Source: Candidatus Bathyarchaeota archaeon
Lineage (GTDB): Archaea; Thermoproteota; Bathyarchaeia; Bathyarchaeales; Bathycorpusculaceae
DNA length: 64,000 bases
Assembly (NCBI GenBank): GCA_026014615.1
Contig: JAOZHZ010000004.1
Coordinates: 186,001-250,000 of the forward strand
Direction: 5' to 3'
Part shown: one piece after another, positions 26,065 to 34,762 of the stretch
Layout of the letters: every line of letters starts with the position of its first letter
Position numbering within the stretch: position 1 is the stretch's first letter
The notes under the pieces: generated by a model
What the model was told of the DNA's origin: nothing
The model's input: the letters and a program-made list of their open reading frames with translations, nothing else
Databases searched by the model: none
Translations under genes and position numbers: made by a program

Positions 26065-26553
26065 ATGTTTGGAAAAACAGATCACAACAACCCCAGCCAT
26101 CATGATTCTGATTGTGCCGGATATTGGCATCACTTTTGGCACGCTTATCACCACAGACGGGGACAACTTAGAATATGGGTGCTCTACATACTTCAACAAG
26201 CACCAAAAAACGGCGCTGAAATAATGAACCAAATACAATATAACAGTCGAGGCAAATGGCGGCCATCACCGGGGTCAATCTACCCTTTGCTAGACCAGCT
26301 TTGTAAAGAAGGAATAATCAGCAAAAATGAAGACGGACGATACGAAATTACAGAAAAAAGCAGCGAGTTTGAGTGGCCTTGGGGCACGCCAACACGACGC
26401 CCGCAATCCATAGAGAGCATAATAGAAGAAATGAATAGTTATCTCGCCTATTTTGAAGACCTAAAACACATGGACCCCTCCAAGATTGTGCCTAACAGGG
26501 AAAAACTGAAAAACTTCAGAGACCGACTAACAACACTCCTTGACACAGAATAA
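26065..26553 (+). CDS. PadR-family regulator with His-rich N-terminus
   Basis: 162 residues. The winged-helix core (about 32-95) carries LRIWVLYILQQAPKNGAEI, SPGSIYPLLDQLCKEGII and the wing EDGRYEITEKS, as in PadR repressors. The tail is a helix for dimerisation. The first 31 residues are unusual: HNNPSHHDSDC and WHHFWHAYHHRRG give nine His, one Cys and several aromatic residues, plausible metal or heme ligands. With an MntR-like gene upstream and the operator 13 bases before its start, a metal-sensing role is a reasonable guess. Confidence 0.8.
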   Translation: MFGKTDHNNPSHHDSDCAGYWHHFWHAYHHRRGQLRIWVLYILQQAPKNGAEIMNQIQYNSRGKWRPSPGSIYPLLDQLCKEGIISKNEDGRYEITEKSSEFEWPWGTPTRRPQSIESIIEEMNSYLAYFEDLKHMDPSKIVPNREKLKNFRDRLTTLLDTE

Positions 26554-26782
26554 ACGTCCGTAAAGTTTAACCGATACACGGCTCACCAACGCACACCCAA
26601 AACGGTCTACTTTTCGCGGTTCATCACCTTTAACATCGACTATCTCTTCGCAACCGCCGCGAAAACTGTTAAAGATCTCAAAACTAACCGAAGCATACTT
26701 CACCTACGAATGCAAATGTGGCAAAATAGAATTAAGAGAGGTAAATAAAAACTCTATTTAAATGAAAAATAGATTGATGTGG
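26554..26782. other. Intergenic stretch with a possible gene end
   Basis: In the plus-strand frame ending near 26761 the short peptide YFTYECKCGKIELREV looks like the tail of a zinc-ribbon protein, but no intact gene leads into it. I treat it as chance or an old remnant. Confidence 0.2.
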
Positions 26783-26858
26783 TGGGGCCGCTGGGATTTG
26801 AACCCAGGATCGCATGCGCCCCAGGCATGTATCCTAATCCAAGCTAGACGACGGCCCC
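26783..26858 (-). tRNA. tRNA-Pro (GGG)
   Basis: 76 nt, reading 26858 to 26783. Acceptor GGGGCCG pairs with CGGCCCC; anticodon stem CATGC/GCATG holds loop CTGGGGC, giving anticodon GGG (26820-26822), proline; T arm CTGGG-TTCAAAT-CCCAG. The discriminator A is followed by an encoded CCA (26780-26782). No intron. Confidence 0.95.
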
Positions 26859-27056
26859 TTTTTCCAAAGTTTAAACCTTATGAGGCAGAAATCATCAATA
26901 CCTTGATAAACTTAAAGCTTCTGGATTGTTGCGGGGTTGTTGTGGTTAGTTTTGGTTGTTTACATTTCCTAGTATGCGGTTCATATTTTGGGTTCATAAG
27001 GGTTTTAACTTCTGTTTGCTCTTTATTGTTAAGTTTGGGTTAGGGGATGTAGACGG

Positions 27057-28196
27057 ATGGATTCGGCTATTGAGTCTTCGGCGGATTTGCCTGTTGTGGA
27101 TACGCGGATGTCTTGTGGGCATGTGGAGAAATTGTGTTTTGAGGCGGATCTGCTGGGGGCGTTGGGGCAGGCTGTGGTAGCCACTGATGTTTATGGAAGG
27201 ATTGTTTATTGGAATAGCGCCGCTGAGACATTATTTGGTTGGTCGTCTTCAGACACTGTTGGAAAAAACGTTGTAGAGTTTTTCGATACAGCACTTTTAG
27301 AGCGTAACCCCGAAGTTCTTAAACGCATAAGAGCTGGAAAGCCTTGGACTGGAGAGGTCACGGTTAGACGCCACGATGGCCAATTTTTAGCGACTATATT
27401 AGCGAATAGACCTGTTTTTGACGGAAAAAAGAAGCTGTGTGGAGTAGTTGGGGTTTTTACTGATGTTTCGAACTTGAAGTGGATGCAAGAAGTCATGGAG
27501 GAAGCTGTTAAGGCAGTTACAGAGTTAAATGAGAAGCTTCGTGTGGTGGAAAGTTTAACTCGGCACGACATCCGAAACAAGCTTTCCGCGATAAACGGCA
27601 GAGTATACCTCCTTAAAAAACAGCTTGTAAACAACCCAGATTTTGTAGGTCAGGTTAAAGAAATTGAGTCCGCTTCCAGCCAGATACTGCGTATTTTGGA
27701 GTTTGAGCAAGTTTATGTTCAGGTGGGTTCAGAAGAACTGACTGAAGTTGATGTGGGAAAATACGTGGATGAAGCAGTGACGCTTTTCTCCAGTTTGAAA
27801 CGTGTGGAGGCTATCAACAGTTGTCATGGGTTACGGGTTATTGCGGATTCACTGTTGCGGCAGTTGTTTTATAATTTGATTGATAACACGTTGAAATACG
27901 GCGAAAAAGTTAGCCAAATCAGAATATATTTTGAAGAAACGAAAAATCATTTGAAGTTGATTTACGAGGATAACGGCGTGGGAATTCCAGAAGAAATGAA
28001 GGAACTGCTGTTCACAGAAGGGTACGGCAGAGGAACCGGTTACGGGCTTTACTTGATAAAGAGGATTTGCGAAGCGTATGGTTGGAGCATTCAGGAAACA
28101 GGCAAACGTGGGTTAGGCGCCAAATTCGTGATGACTGCCCAAAAGAAGGGAAAAAAGGACAAACTCAACAACCGAATTGTCAGCTCTAACGAGTGA
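27057..28196 (+). CDS. PAS-domain sensor histidine kinase
   Basis: 379 residues, soluble. A PAS domain at about 35-150 has QAVVATDVYGRIVYWNSAAE and GWSSSDTVGKNVVEF. A dimerisation helix follows with the H-box LTRHDIRNKLSAI (His about 176), then a HATPase domain with N-box NLIDNTLKYG, G1 box DNGVGIP and G2 GRGTGYGLYL. Being without a membrane segment it would sense a cytosolic signal; no response regulator is adjacent, as is common for archaeal orphan kinases. ATG 27057 begins the coding-quality sequence. The region downstream holds decayed genes. Confidence 0.9.
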   Translation: MDSAIESSADLPVVDTRMSCGHVEKLCFEADLLGALGQAVVATDVYGRIVYWNSAAETLFGWSSSDTVGKNVVEFFDTALLERNPEVLKRIRAGKPWTGEVTVRRHDGQFLATILANRPVFDGKKKLCGVVGVFTDVSNLKWMQEVMEEAVKAVTELNEKLRVVESLTRHDIRNKLSAINGRVYLLKKQLVNNPDFVGQVKEIESASSQILRILEFEQVYVQVGSEELTEVDVGKYVDEAVTLFSSLKRVEAINSCHGLRVIADSLLRQLFYNLIDNTLKYGEKVSQIRIYFEETKNHLKLIYEDNGVGIPEEMKELLFTEGYGRGTGYGLYLIKRICEAYGWSIQETGKRGLGAKFVMTAQKKGKKDKLNNRIVSSNE

Positions 28197-28301
28197 TTTT
28201 GTCACTAAACGCCTAATATCACTGTGAATAGATTTTGAGCCAGCAGCGAAGAGCAGTTAATTTGGTATGAAACGCCAAGTACACCCAGAGCAGAGACGCG
28301 T

Positions 28302-28985
28302 TTAGGCTCTTTTTTCTCTGTTCCAATAGTATAGAAAAAGGTCTTTAGCCCAGTTTAGAAACGCAAGGGCATCCCCAAAGAAGCCCGCATAATCCACCCT
28401 GCCATCAACGAATTGGAAGCAGCAACAGCTGCTTTTTCGGTAAATACAAAAATCACTGGCGAGAATGATCCCGAAAAAAGGCATGTGTAGTGCCGTTACG
28501 GGCAGCGTCTGTTTTAAGGTGTGATATCGGCGCCGGTTTGTCGGGCATTTTCTATGGAAGAGTCGGCTCCGTTGGACAAAGCCAATGATGAGTAGAATAT
28601 GCCGTTTGCGTTTTGGTACTTGCTGCTTCAAAGGAGTTATGCTTTCGCCAGAATCGCTTCCAGCACAAGCTATAATCACTGTGTTAAGTCCATTTAGATT
28701 GCTATTGTTGACGTATTTTACAATGGCTGTTCCGGGGGTGCCTCCATAAACTGGGTACGCAAGCACCAGCAGCCCGTAGTCCACAAGGTCAGAGGGCACC
28801 TGAGAACTCGCGGTGGTGATTTCTACGCGCCAGCCGCTTGAGGCTAAACCTTCTGCGAAGGCGTAGGATAAGTCTTTGGGAAAACTGCTAAAGCCCGGCT
28901 GATACACAACTAATGCTGTTTTGCCGCCGTCTGCGTTTAGAACCTGGATTTCGCTGACGACTTCCCGGCTAATCGCTCCAGACAT
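28302..28985 (-). pseudogene. Flavodoxin-like protein, frameshifted
   Basis: From ATG 28985 the first 120 residues follow a flavodoxin pattern: KTALVVYQPGFSSFPKDL, DLVDYGLLVLAYPVYGGTPG and LNTVIIACAGSDSGESITPL. Near 28625 the good reading moves to another frame (SKYQNANGIFYSSLALSNGA, then SSIENARQTGADIT, ending in a stop), and near the end the first frame resumes with VDYAGFFGDALAFLNW. At least two frameshifts are needed, so this is a broken gene or a poorly assembled stretch. The neighbouring gene at 29631 is an intact flavodoxin of a different subtype. Confidence 0.6.
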
Positions 28986-29064
28986 CAATAACCCCCGCAA
29001 ACGCCGCAAATACAACAAAAGCCACAACCAGAACTAGAACAATTATGAGAAGGATTTTTTCCAC
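28969..29064 (-). CDS. Short single-helix membrane protein (tentative)
   Basis: From GTG 29064 a 31-residue peptide MEKILLIIVLVLVVAFVVFA ends at TAG 28969, overlapping the start of the flavodoxin-like gene by 17 bases in another frame. It is a single hydrophobic helix with an acidic end. The start is uncertain and the short length makes chance possible. Confidence 0.3.
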   Translation of the reverse strand: MEKILLIIVLVLVVAFVVFAAFAGVIDVWSD

Positions 29065-29158
29065 AGTTTCTGAGGCCAGAACCTCATTTAACCCACACCA
29101 ACCATATTTATAGGGTAGGGCTATAAAGAATTTGCGAACTGCGAACCAGCCGAAACTA

Positions 29159-29638
29159 CATGGTGATAGCCACTGTACTTTGGTTTGTGGGCATCGGAAC
29201 ACTTTGGTTCCAACACGGCGTTCACCATGCTTTCCCTCAGCAGCCAATACGCCAACGCAAAGACAGAAGCCAAGGCAGCCTCGCTGGCGGCAGCACAAAA
29301 CGCGCTAGCCACAGGATACAGCCTTAACGACGTCTACCCAAGCATAGGTATTTACTTGAGTTTACTCTTCATTGCAGTTGCTGTCCTAATAATTTCGGCT
29401 GTTATTCTGCAAAACAGAACGTTCGGCAGAGCAACGGCATGCGTTGGAATCTTCAAGCGCCTTCGATTTGGCGCACATCGTGGGGTTAACTTTCGTTCCA
29501 GAGTCGGGTGTCTACCTGTTGTCTGCTTCCTACATAGCCACTGTGGGTTTACTCTTAATGCTTTGGCATCTCCTAATCGGAGTAAAGCTTTACCGACTAG
29601 GCCGCATACAAATCAATGGAGGTGAAAGAAGTGAGTAA
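29159..29638 (+). pseudogene. DUF4386-like membrane protein, frameshifted and truncated
   Basis: Three successive frames carry pieces of one membrane protein: MVIATVLWFVGIGTLWF from 29159; then FTMLSLSSQYANAKTEAKAA and IYLSLLFIAVAVLIISAV; then, after about 29450, LAHIVGLTFVPESGVYLL and LIGVKLYRLGR. Frame changes near 29200 and 29450 join them. The order resembles the DUF4386 family, but about the first 100 residues are missing. It runs into the flavodoxin gene at 29631, overlapping by 8 bases, as if an operon partner has decayed. Confidence 0.55.
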
Positions 29639-30185
29639 AGCATTGATTGTTTACGGAACTCGTTACGGCGCAGCAGCCAGCACCGCCGCGGAAATTGCCA
29701 AAATCTTCCAGCAAGAAGGCGTAGAAACAAAGGTTGTCAACGCGAAGGAAGAAAAAGTCAAAGACATGGCTGGATATGACTTGGTAGTAGTGGGTAGCGG
29801 TATCCAACTTAACAGGTGGACAGGTGAACCTGAGAAATTCCTGAAAAGCTTCAAAAAGGAACTGGCGAGTAAGAAGGTGGCGCTTTTTGTTTGCTGTGGG
29901 TCTGCAACTGAGAAAAAGAACGAAGGGAAAACCGAGGAAGTAGAAAAAGCCCGAAAGAAGTACCTTGACGAAAAAGCTGCTCAGTATAATCTGCAGCCTG
30001 TGGCTTTGGGCTTTTTTGGCGGTGTCTATAACTATAACGATTTGCCGTGGTGGGGAAAAAGAGCTATGGAAGCTGACCGACCACGAGTTGAAGCCGCCTA
30101 CAAAGAAACGGAACCGGGAGTATACGACACAAGAGACTGGGACGTCATCCGTAGCTGGGCTAAAGAGTTGGCAGCCAAAGTGTAA
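29631..30185 (+). CDS. Flavodoxin-domain protein
   Basis: 184 residues. GTG 29631 is chosen because GGAGGTGA (29618-29625) lies 5 bases before it; an ATG at 29616 has no such site. FMN-binding loop VYGTRYGAAASTAAEIAKIF (about 6-25), then VVVGSGIQLNRWTGEPEKFL and FGGVYNYNDLPWW. The pattern matches flavodoxin-domain proteins of the HemG/protoporphyrinogen-oxidase-like type, which act as flavin electron carriers; actual PPO activity should not be assumed. It is followed by a T-rich terminator. Confidence 0.85.
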   Translation: MSKALIVYGTRYGAAASTAAEIAKIFQQEGVETKVVNAKEEKVKDMAGYDLVVVGSGIQLNRWTGEPEKFLKSFKKELASKKVALFVCCGSATEKKNEGKTEEVEKARKKYLDEKAAQYNLQPVALGFFGGVYNYNDLPWWGKRAMEADRPRVEAAYKETEPGVYDTRDWDVIRSWAKELAAKV

Positions 30186-30217
30186 TCTGATTACGAGTGG
30201 GCTGTCTACGAACCGCC

Positions 30218-30230
30218 TTTTTTGTTTTTT
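30218..30230 (+). terminator. T-rich transcription terminator
   Basis: TTTTTTGTTTTTT after the flavodoxin stop (30185), typical of archaeal intrinsic termination on U-rich tracts, with no hairpin needed. It separates this gene from the purine genes that follow. Confidence 0.5.
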
Positions 30231-30276
30231 AAAATTTTATTAGCTACCTTCAGGTATCCATACAGTGTGTTAGGAC

Positions 30277-30756
30277 ATGACGGGTAAAGCAGTAATCATA
30301 ATGGGCTCCGAGAGGGATTTAGAGTTCTGCCGAGAAATTGCCAAAACACTCAAAGCGTTAAGTGTTGAGTACGAGTTTCGAGTAGCTTCCGCTCACAAGA
30401 CGCCGCTTAAGGTGCTTGAGGTTCTTAAAGAGTTTGAAGACCAACAAGTGATTTATGTTACAGTGGCTGGCAGGTCAAATGCCCTAAGCGCGTTCATCGA
30501 CTCAAACACCACTAAGCCCGTTATTGCATGCCCACCTTACTCAGACAAGTACAGCGGAGTAGACGTTTACTCCTCTTTACGGGTACCAAGCGGTATCGGC
30601 TCCGTCGTTACTATTGAGCCTGACGGTGCAGCCATTGCAGCAGCCAAGATGTTAGCCGTTGAAGACAAAGAGCTAGAAAGCCGCGTGAAAGAGTTCCAAG
30701 CGGCAAAACGGACACAGATTGTGAAAGCCAACGAAACCATCAAAAACATGAAATAG
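30277..30756 (+). CDS. purE: 5-(carboxyamino)imidazole ribonucleotide mutase / AIR carboxylase PurE
   Basis: 159 residues, the usual PurE size. It makes CAIR in de novo purine synthesis. Marks: the phosphate loop VIIMGSERDLEFC (about 6-18), VASAHKTPLKVLE with the catalytic His, and VAGRSNALSAFIDSNT. The loop has Glu-Arg-Asp where many enzymes have Ser-Ser-Asp. No PurK is visible nearby, so it may use CO2 directly (class II-like), a point that needs phylogeny. ATG start. First gene of the purine run, followed by ppcA and purC. Confidence 0.93.
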   Translation: MTGKAVIIMGSERDLEFCREIAKTLKALSVEYEFRVASAHKTPLKVLEVLKEFEDQQVIYVTVAGRSNALSAFIDSNTTKPVIACPPYSDKYSGVDVYSSLRVPSGIGSVVTIEPDGAAIAAAKMLAVEDKELESRVKEFQAAKRTQIVKANETIKNMK

Positions 30757-30813
30757 GCTGGCTACGTTTTACCTTTTGTTCTTTCCTGTTTATGTTGGAG
30801 AGTAGAGTAGACC

Positions 30814-32397
30814 ATGACTGAATTTGAAGAGAGAAAAATCCCCCGTACCATGAGCACTCAGCACCCTGATAACGCGAACGTTCCAGCGTGGAGCCCAGAC
30901 CCAGTCATAGACGGCAACGTCGAAGTCTACGAGGCATACTTCGCCTATGAAACGTTGGGCTGCCAAGAGGTCATGTGGGACTCTGAAGGCAAAGACGTAG
31001 ACACCCGCGTCGTGCGTAAACTGCTCAGCAAATACGGAGAATATTTCAGCCAGCACGTTCTCGGGGAAGACCTAAACCTCACCTACCGCATACCCAACCC
31101 CTCAATCGAAGCCGTCGAGAAAAAGGTGGTTGTGGAAACGCTCCAAAACATACCAGTAACCTACGATGTGGCTTCTTCGGTTTACAAGAAAGACGTGACC
31201 CCAATTTTTGAGGTTATCTTGCCCTTCACTACCAGCGGAAACGAGGTTACTTGGCTCTTCAATTACTACCGCCGAGCCATAGTCGCCGACGAAGACGCCA
31301 TGCTAGACGACAACACCAAAGCAAAAGACTGGATAGGCAGCTTCAAACCTAAAACCATAAACGTAATTCCCCTCGTCGAAGACCAAGACAGCATACTCAA
31401 CATAGACAAAATCATAAAACCCTACATAAAAGTCGCAAAACCCAAACACCTACGGGTCTTCATAGCCCGCAGCGACCCCGCCCTAAACTACGGACTCATA
31501 TCCGCCGTACTGCTCACCAAAATTGGGCTATCCAAACTGAAAAGAACCGAAAAAGAAACAAACGTAGCTGTTCACCCGATTCTCGGGGTCGGCTCTAAGC
31601 CGTTCCGTGGGCACTTGTCGCCTGAAAACTTGGGCAACTTCTTGCAGGAGTATTCTGGTGTGTCAACGGCAACGGTCCAGTCGGCGGCAAGGTATGATTA
31701 CCCTCTTGAGCAGGTGAAGGATTTCATAAAGTGCCTTAACGACAGCCTTCCCAACGGCGCCCCAGTGCCGATTGACCATCAGGAAGAGGCGGCTTTGCGG
31801 GTGGTTCTTCAAAAGTGCAGAAAAATGTATGAGTTGACTGCTGAGGTTTTGGCGCCTTTCGTGAACAGCATTTCAGCTTATGTGCCGCAGCGTAGAGCCC
31901 GAAAACTGCACATCGGCTTATTCGGCTACAGCAGAAACGTTGCAGGCGTCAGCCTCCCCAGAGCAATCACCTTCGCGGCTGCCATGTACAGCATCGGCAT
32001 TCCGCCCGAATTCATAGGCGCCCGCGTACTCGAAGACCTAACCGAGAAGGAAGCCAAGCTCACCCATAAACACTACGTTAACCTAAGCCACGACTTCGCG
32101 TCTGTAGGCGGTTACGTTTCGTGGGAAAACGTCAACATGCTCATGGAAATGCACCGCAGAACCGCCAAACGCGCAGGCATGAACGTAGATAACCTGCGGC
32201 TTGCTTTGACACGAATACTGGCTGACATGAAATCGGTGGAGACAGAACTGGACTTGAAGCTTGGTCCTCGCACATCCACCCAGCGCAAGCACGAGAACTT
32301 CACCAACAACTTCCTCATCAGCTACTTGGAGCGGGAAGATGAAGAAGCCAAAATCGCGCTGGTGGAAGCGGCGAAGCTACGCAAATGCCTCGGATAG
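30814..32397 (+). CDS. ppcA: Archaeal-type phosphoenolpyruvate carboxylase
   Basis: 527 residues, the short archaeal form rather than the 900-residue bacterial one. It carboxylates PEP to oxaloacetate for anaplerosis. Diagnostic regions: IPRTMSTQHPDNANVPAW near the N-terminus, TSGNEVTWLFNYYRRA, RVFIARSDPALNYGL, HPILGVGSKPFRGHLSP and HIGLFGYSRNVAGVSLPRAI. It lies between purE (57 bases upstream) and purC (about 210 bases downstream) and is not obviously linked to them in function, except that both pathways consume CO2. Confidence 0.96.
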   Translation: MTEFEERKIPRTMSTQHPDNANVPAWSPDPVIDGNVEVYEAYFAYETLGCQEVMWDSEGKDVDTRVVRKLLSKYGEYFSQHVLGEDLNLTYRIPNPSIEAVEKKVVVETLQNIPVTYDVASSVYKKDVTPIFEVILPFTTSGNEVTWLFNYYRRAIVADEDAMLDDNTKAKDWIGSFKPKTINVIPLVEDQDSILNIDKIIKPYIKVAKPKHLRVFIARSDPALNYGLISAVLLTKIGLSKLKRTEKETNVAVHPILGVGSKPFRGHLSPENLGNFLQEYSGVSTATVQSAARYDYPLEQVKDFIKCLNDSLPNGAPVPIDHQEEAALRVVLQKCRKMYELTAEVLAPFVNSISAYVPQRRARKLHIGLFGYSRNVAGVSLPRAITFAAAMYSIGIPPEFIGARVLEDLTEKEAKLTHKHYVNLSHDFASVGGYVSWENVNMLMEMHRRTAKRAGMNVDNLRLALTRILADMKSVETELDLKLGPRTSTQRKHENFTNNFLISYLEREDEEAKIALVEAAKLRKCLG

Positions 32398-32609
32398 GCT
32401 TGCTTGCTGAACGAAGTTAATAACGCCTTCCCTTTCTTTTTGTCAAATTAAAACTGGCTAATCTGTAAAAAAGGAGAGAACAACGCCTTAAAGTGTTTTT
32501 CACCGTAAACATTTGGCGACAACATTTAGAGAAAAAAGAAATAAGCTGATATACCTTAAAGGGTAGTACGTTCTTCAAAAGAACCACGTTAGAGGAGTGT
32601 TTGTTTACT

Positions 32610-33665
32610 GTGGGCAGCGTCAAAGACTTAGAAGTAATCCAGAAACCAACCAAAGAAAAAATGGGGCGGGGCAGGTTCCACTTCAGCGACCGATACAGCG
32701 TCTTCGACTGGGGCGAAATGCCAGACCACATCCCCAAAAAAGGCGAAGCCCTCGCGGTAATGGGCGCCTACTGCTTTGAACGGCTGGAAGAAAAAAGCGT
32801 CCGAACCCACTACAAAGGCTTAGTGGAAAACGGCAAAGCCGTCAAATTCAGCAGCCTAAAACAGCCCAGCAGCGTTATGGAGGTCTGTATGGTCAGTGTC
32901 TACAAGCCCGAAGCCCACGTCGAAGGCGGCAAACTCACCTACGACTACAGCGCCTACACGCAAAACCTCAAAAACTGTCTCATACCACTGGAAATCATCT
33001 ACCGCAACGGGTTACCCCAAGGCAGCAGCGTCTTCAAACGGCTCGAACAGGGCAAAGTCACCCTACAACAACTCGGCTTAGACCACCAACCTAAACCGGG
33101 AGAGAGGCTGGCACAGCCAATTTTTGATGTGAGCACCAAACTGGAAGAAACCGACCGCTACGTTACATGGGAAGAAGCCGCCAAAATCGCAGGCTTAACC
33201 GCCATCGAGGCAGCAGCGGTGAAAGTGGTGCTTGCCAAAGTGAACGAGACAATTAACGAAATCGCCGCCCACGCAGGACTCGTCAACGAAGATGGCAAAA
33301 TCGAGTTAGCTTTTGACACCCAAAGACGCCTCATGGTGGTGGATGTCCTTGGAACCTTGGACGAATGTCGCTTCACCTTGGACGGCTTGCATGTGAGCAA
33401 AGAGATTGCACGGCAGGTTTACAAGAAAACCGACTGGTACCACGAGGTGGAGGACGCTAAGAAAACGGCGGAAGCGCAAGGCATCAAAGACTGGAAGGCC
33501 CTTGTCAAGACACCTACACCACGACTGGACCCAACGTTGAAGAAGGTCATTTCGGAGATGTATATGACGGCGGCTAATGAGATGACGGGTAGGAAGTTTT
33601 TTGATACACCAGCTCTATCTGATGTTGTGAAGGAGTATAATGAGTGGGCAGGCAAGAAACAATGA
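32610..33665 (+). CDS. purC: SAICAR synthetase PurC
   Basis: 351 residues from GTG 32610 (MGSVKDLEV); a TTG at 32601 is possible, but it is only 3 bases from the GGAG at 32594. ATP-dependent ligation of aspartate to CAIR. Marks: GRGRFHFSDRYSVFDWGEMP (about 21-40), the dimer/ATP region, and VDVLGTLDECRF with DGLHVSKEIARQVY near the C-terminus, as in archaeal enzymes longer than the 240-residue bacterial type. Its TGA overlaps the purP ATG (ATGA), so these two are coupled. Confidence 0.95.
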   Translation: MGSVKDLEVIQKPTKEKMGRGRFHFSDRYSVFDWGEMPDHIPKKGEALAVMGAYCFERLEEKSVRTHYKGLVENGKAVKFSSLKQPSSVMEVCMVSVYKPEAHVEGGKLTYDYSAYTQNLKNCLIPLEIIYRNGLPQGSSVFKRLEQGKVTLQQLGLDHQPKPGERLAQPIFDVSTKLEETDRYVTWEEAAKIAGLTAIEAAAVKVVLAKVNETINEIAAHAGLVNEDGKIELAFDTQRRLMVVDVLGTLDECRFTLDGLHVSKEIARQVYKKTDWYHEVEDAKKTAEAQGIKDWKALVKTPTPRLDPTLKKVISEMYMTAANEMTGRKFFDTPALSDVVKEYNEWAGKKQ

Positions 33666-34762
33666 GCATGAAAGACAAAATCCAACAAGTAATAAGCGAA
33701 TATGACCCTGAGAAGGTACGTATCGGCGTTTTAGGAAGCCACAGCGCGCTGGAAATCGCGTCAGGCGCCAAAGAAGAAGGCTTCGAAACAGTGGTGGTCT
33801 GCCAGAACGGCAGAGAAAAAACCTACGCCCGATACTACCGCAACATATTCGACAAATTCATCTTCCTTGACAAGTTCTCCGAAATAACCAACCCTGAAAA
33901 CGTCCAACAACTGACTGACTTAAACACCGTTTTCATTCCCAACCGCTCCTTCAGCGTCTACGCAGGCTACGAAGAAATAGAACAGAAGTTCACCGTACCA
34001 TTGATGGGTAACAGGGCGATGCTGCGAACCGAAGAGCGCAATACACCCCGCAACCAACTGTATCTGCTTCAGAAGGCAGGCATAAAAACGCCTAAAATTT
34101 TCAATTCACCCAGCGAGATTGACCGCCTCGTCATCGTTAAGGTACCTGAAAAGGAACGCGCTATCGAACGCGCCTTCTTCTACGCCTCCTCCCCCGAAGA
34201 ATACGAAAAAACCTCACAGGAACGCATCAAACAGGGCATAATCACTGAGGACGCCCTCAAGCAGGCAATAATTGAGGAGTACGTGGTGGGGGCGAAGTTT
34301 AACGCGAACTTGTTCTGGTCACCGCTCACTGACGACATTGACCTGTTAGGCTTTGACAGACGCATACAAACCGACCTTGACGGCGTCTTAGATTTGCCTG
34401 CGCCTGAACAGATGGAACTCAAGATTCCCACACAGAACATCGAAATCGGACACATGGGCGCCACCATGCGAGAAAGCCAAATCGAAAAAATCTTCGACTC
34501 AGCCGAACGGTTCGTGCAAACCTGCCGCAGAGAATACCCGCCAGGCATGATAGGCTTATTCGCCTTGCAGGGTGCGGTGAACAAGAATTTGGACTTTTAC
34601 GTTTTCGACGTTAGCCCACGGGTTCCAGGATGCCCCTGTGTAGAGCCAACTTCACCTTACATGAAGTACAAGTACGGCGTCGAAGTGGGACCAGGCAAAC
34701 GAGTTGCCATAGAAATCAAACGCGCCCTCAGAAAACGCAGACTTGCTGAAGTGGTCACATGA
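33662..34762 (+). CDS. purP: Formate-dependent AICAR formylase PurP (copy 1)
   Basis: 366 residues, ATP-grasp fold. PurP formylates AICAR with formate and ATP to give FAICAR, the archaeal replacement of folate-dependent PurH. Marks: RIGVLGSHSALEIASGAKEEGF, FIPNRSFSVYAGY, the ATP-grasp lysine region DRLVIVKVPEKERA, YVVGAKFNANLFWS and DVSPRVPGCPC at the C-terminus. ATG 33662 overlaps the purC stop; the frame back to GTG 33644 is not needed. It is coupled to a second, diverged copy. Confidence 0.95.
   Translation: MSMKDKIQQVISEYDPEKVRIGVLGSHSALEIASGAKEEGFETVVVCQNGREKTYARYYRNIFDKFIFLDKFSEITNPENVQQLTDLNTVFIPNRSFSVYAGYEEIEQKFTVPLMGNRAMLRTEERNTPRNQLYLLQKAGIKTPKIFNSPSEIDRLVIVKVPEKERAIERAFFYASSPEEYEKTSQERIKQGIITEDALKQAIIEEYVVGAKFNANLFWSPLTDDIDLLGFDRRIQTDLDGVLDLPAPEQMELKIPTQNIEIGHMGATMRESQIEKIFDSAERFVQTCRREYPPGMIGLFALQGAVNKNLDFYVFDVSPRVPGCPCVEPTSPYMKYKYGVEVGPGKRVAIEIKRALRKRRLAEVVT

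Noticed and set aside
29185..29625. 146-residue frame taken as an intact gene
   Set aside because: Only the first half is membrane-protein-like; the second half is out of frame, while the frame at 29444 carries the matching C-terminus. It is a broken gene.
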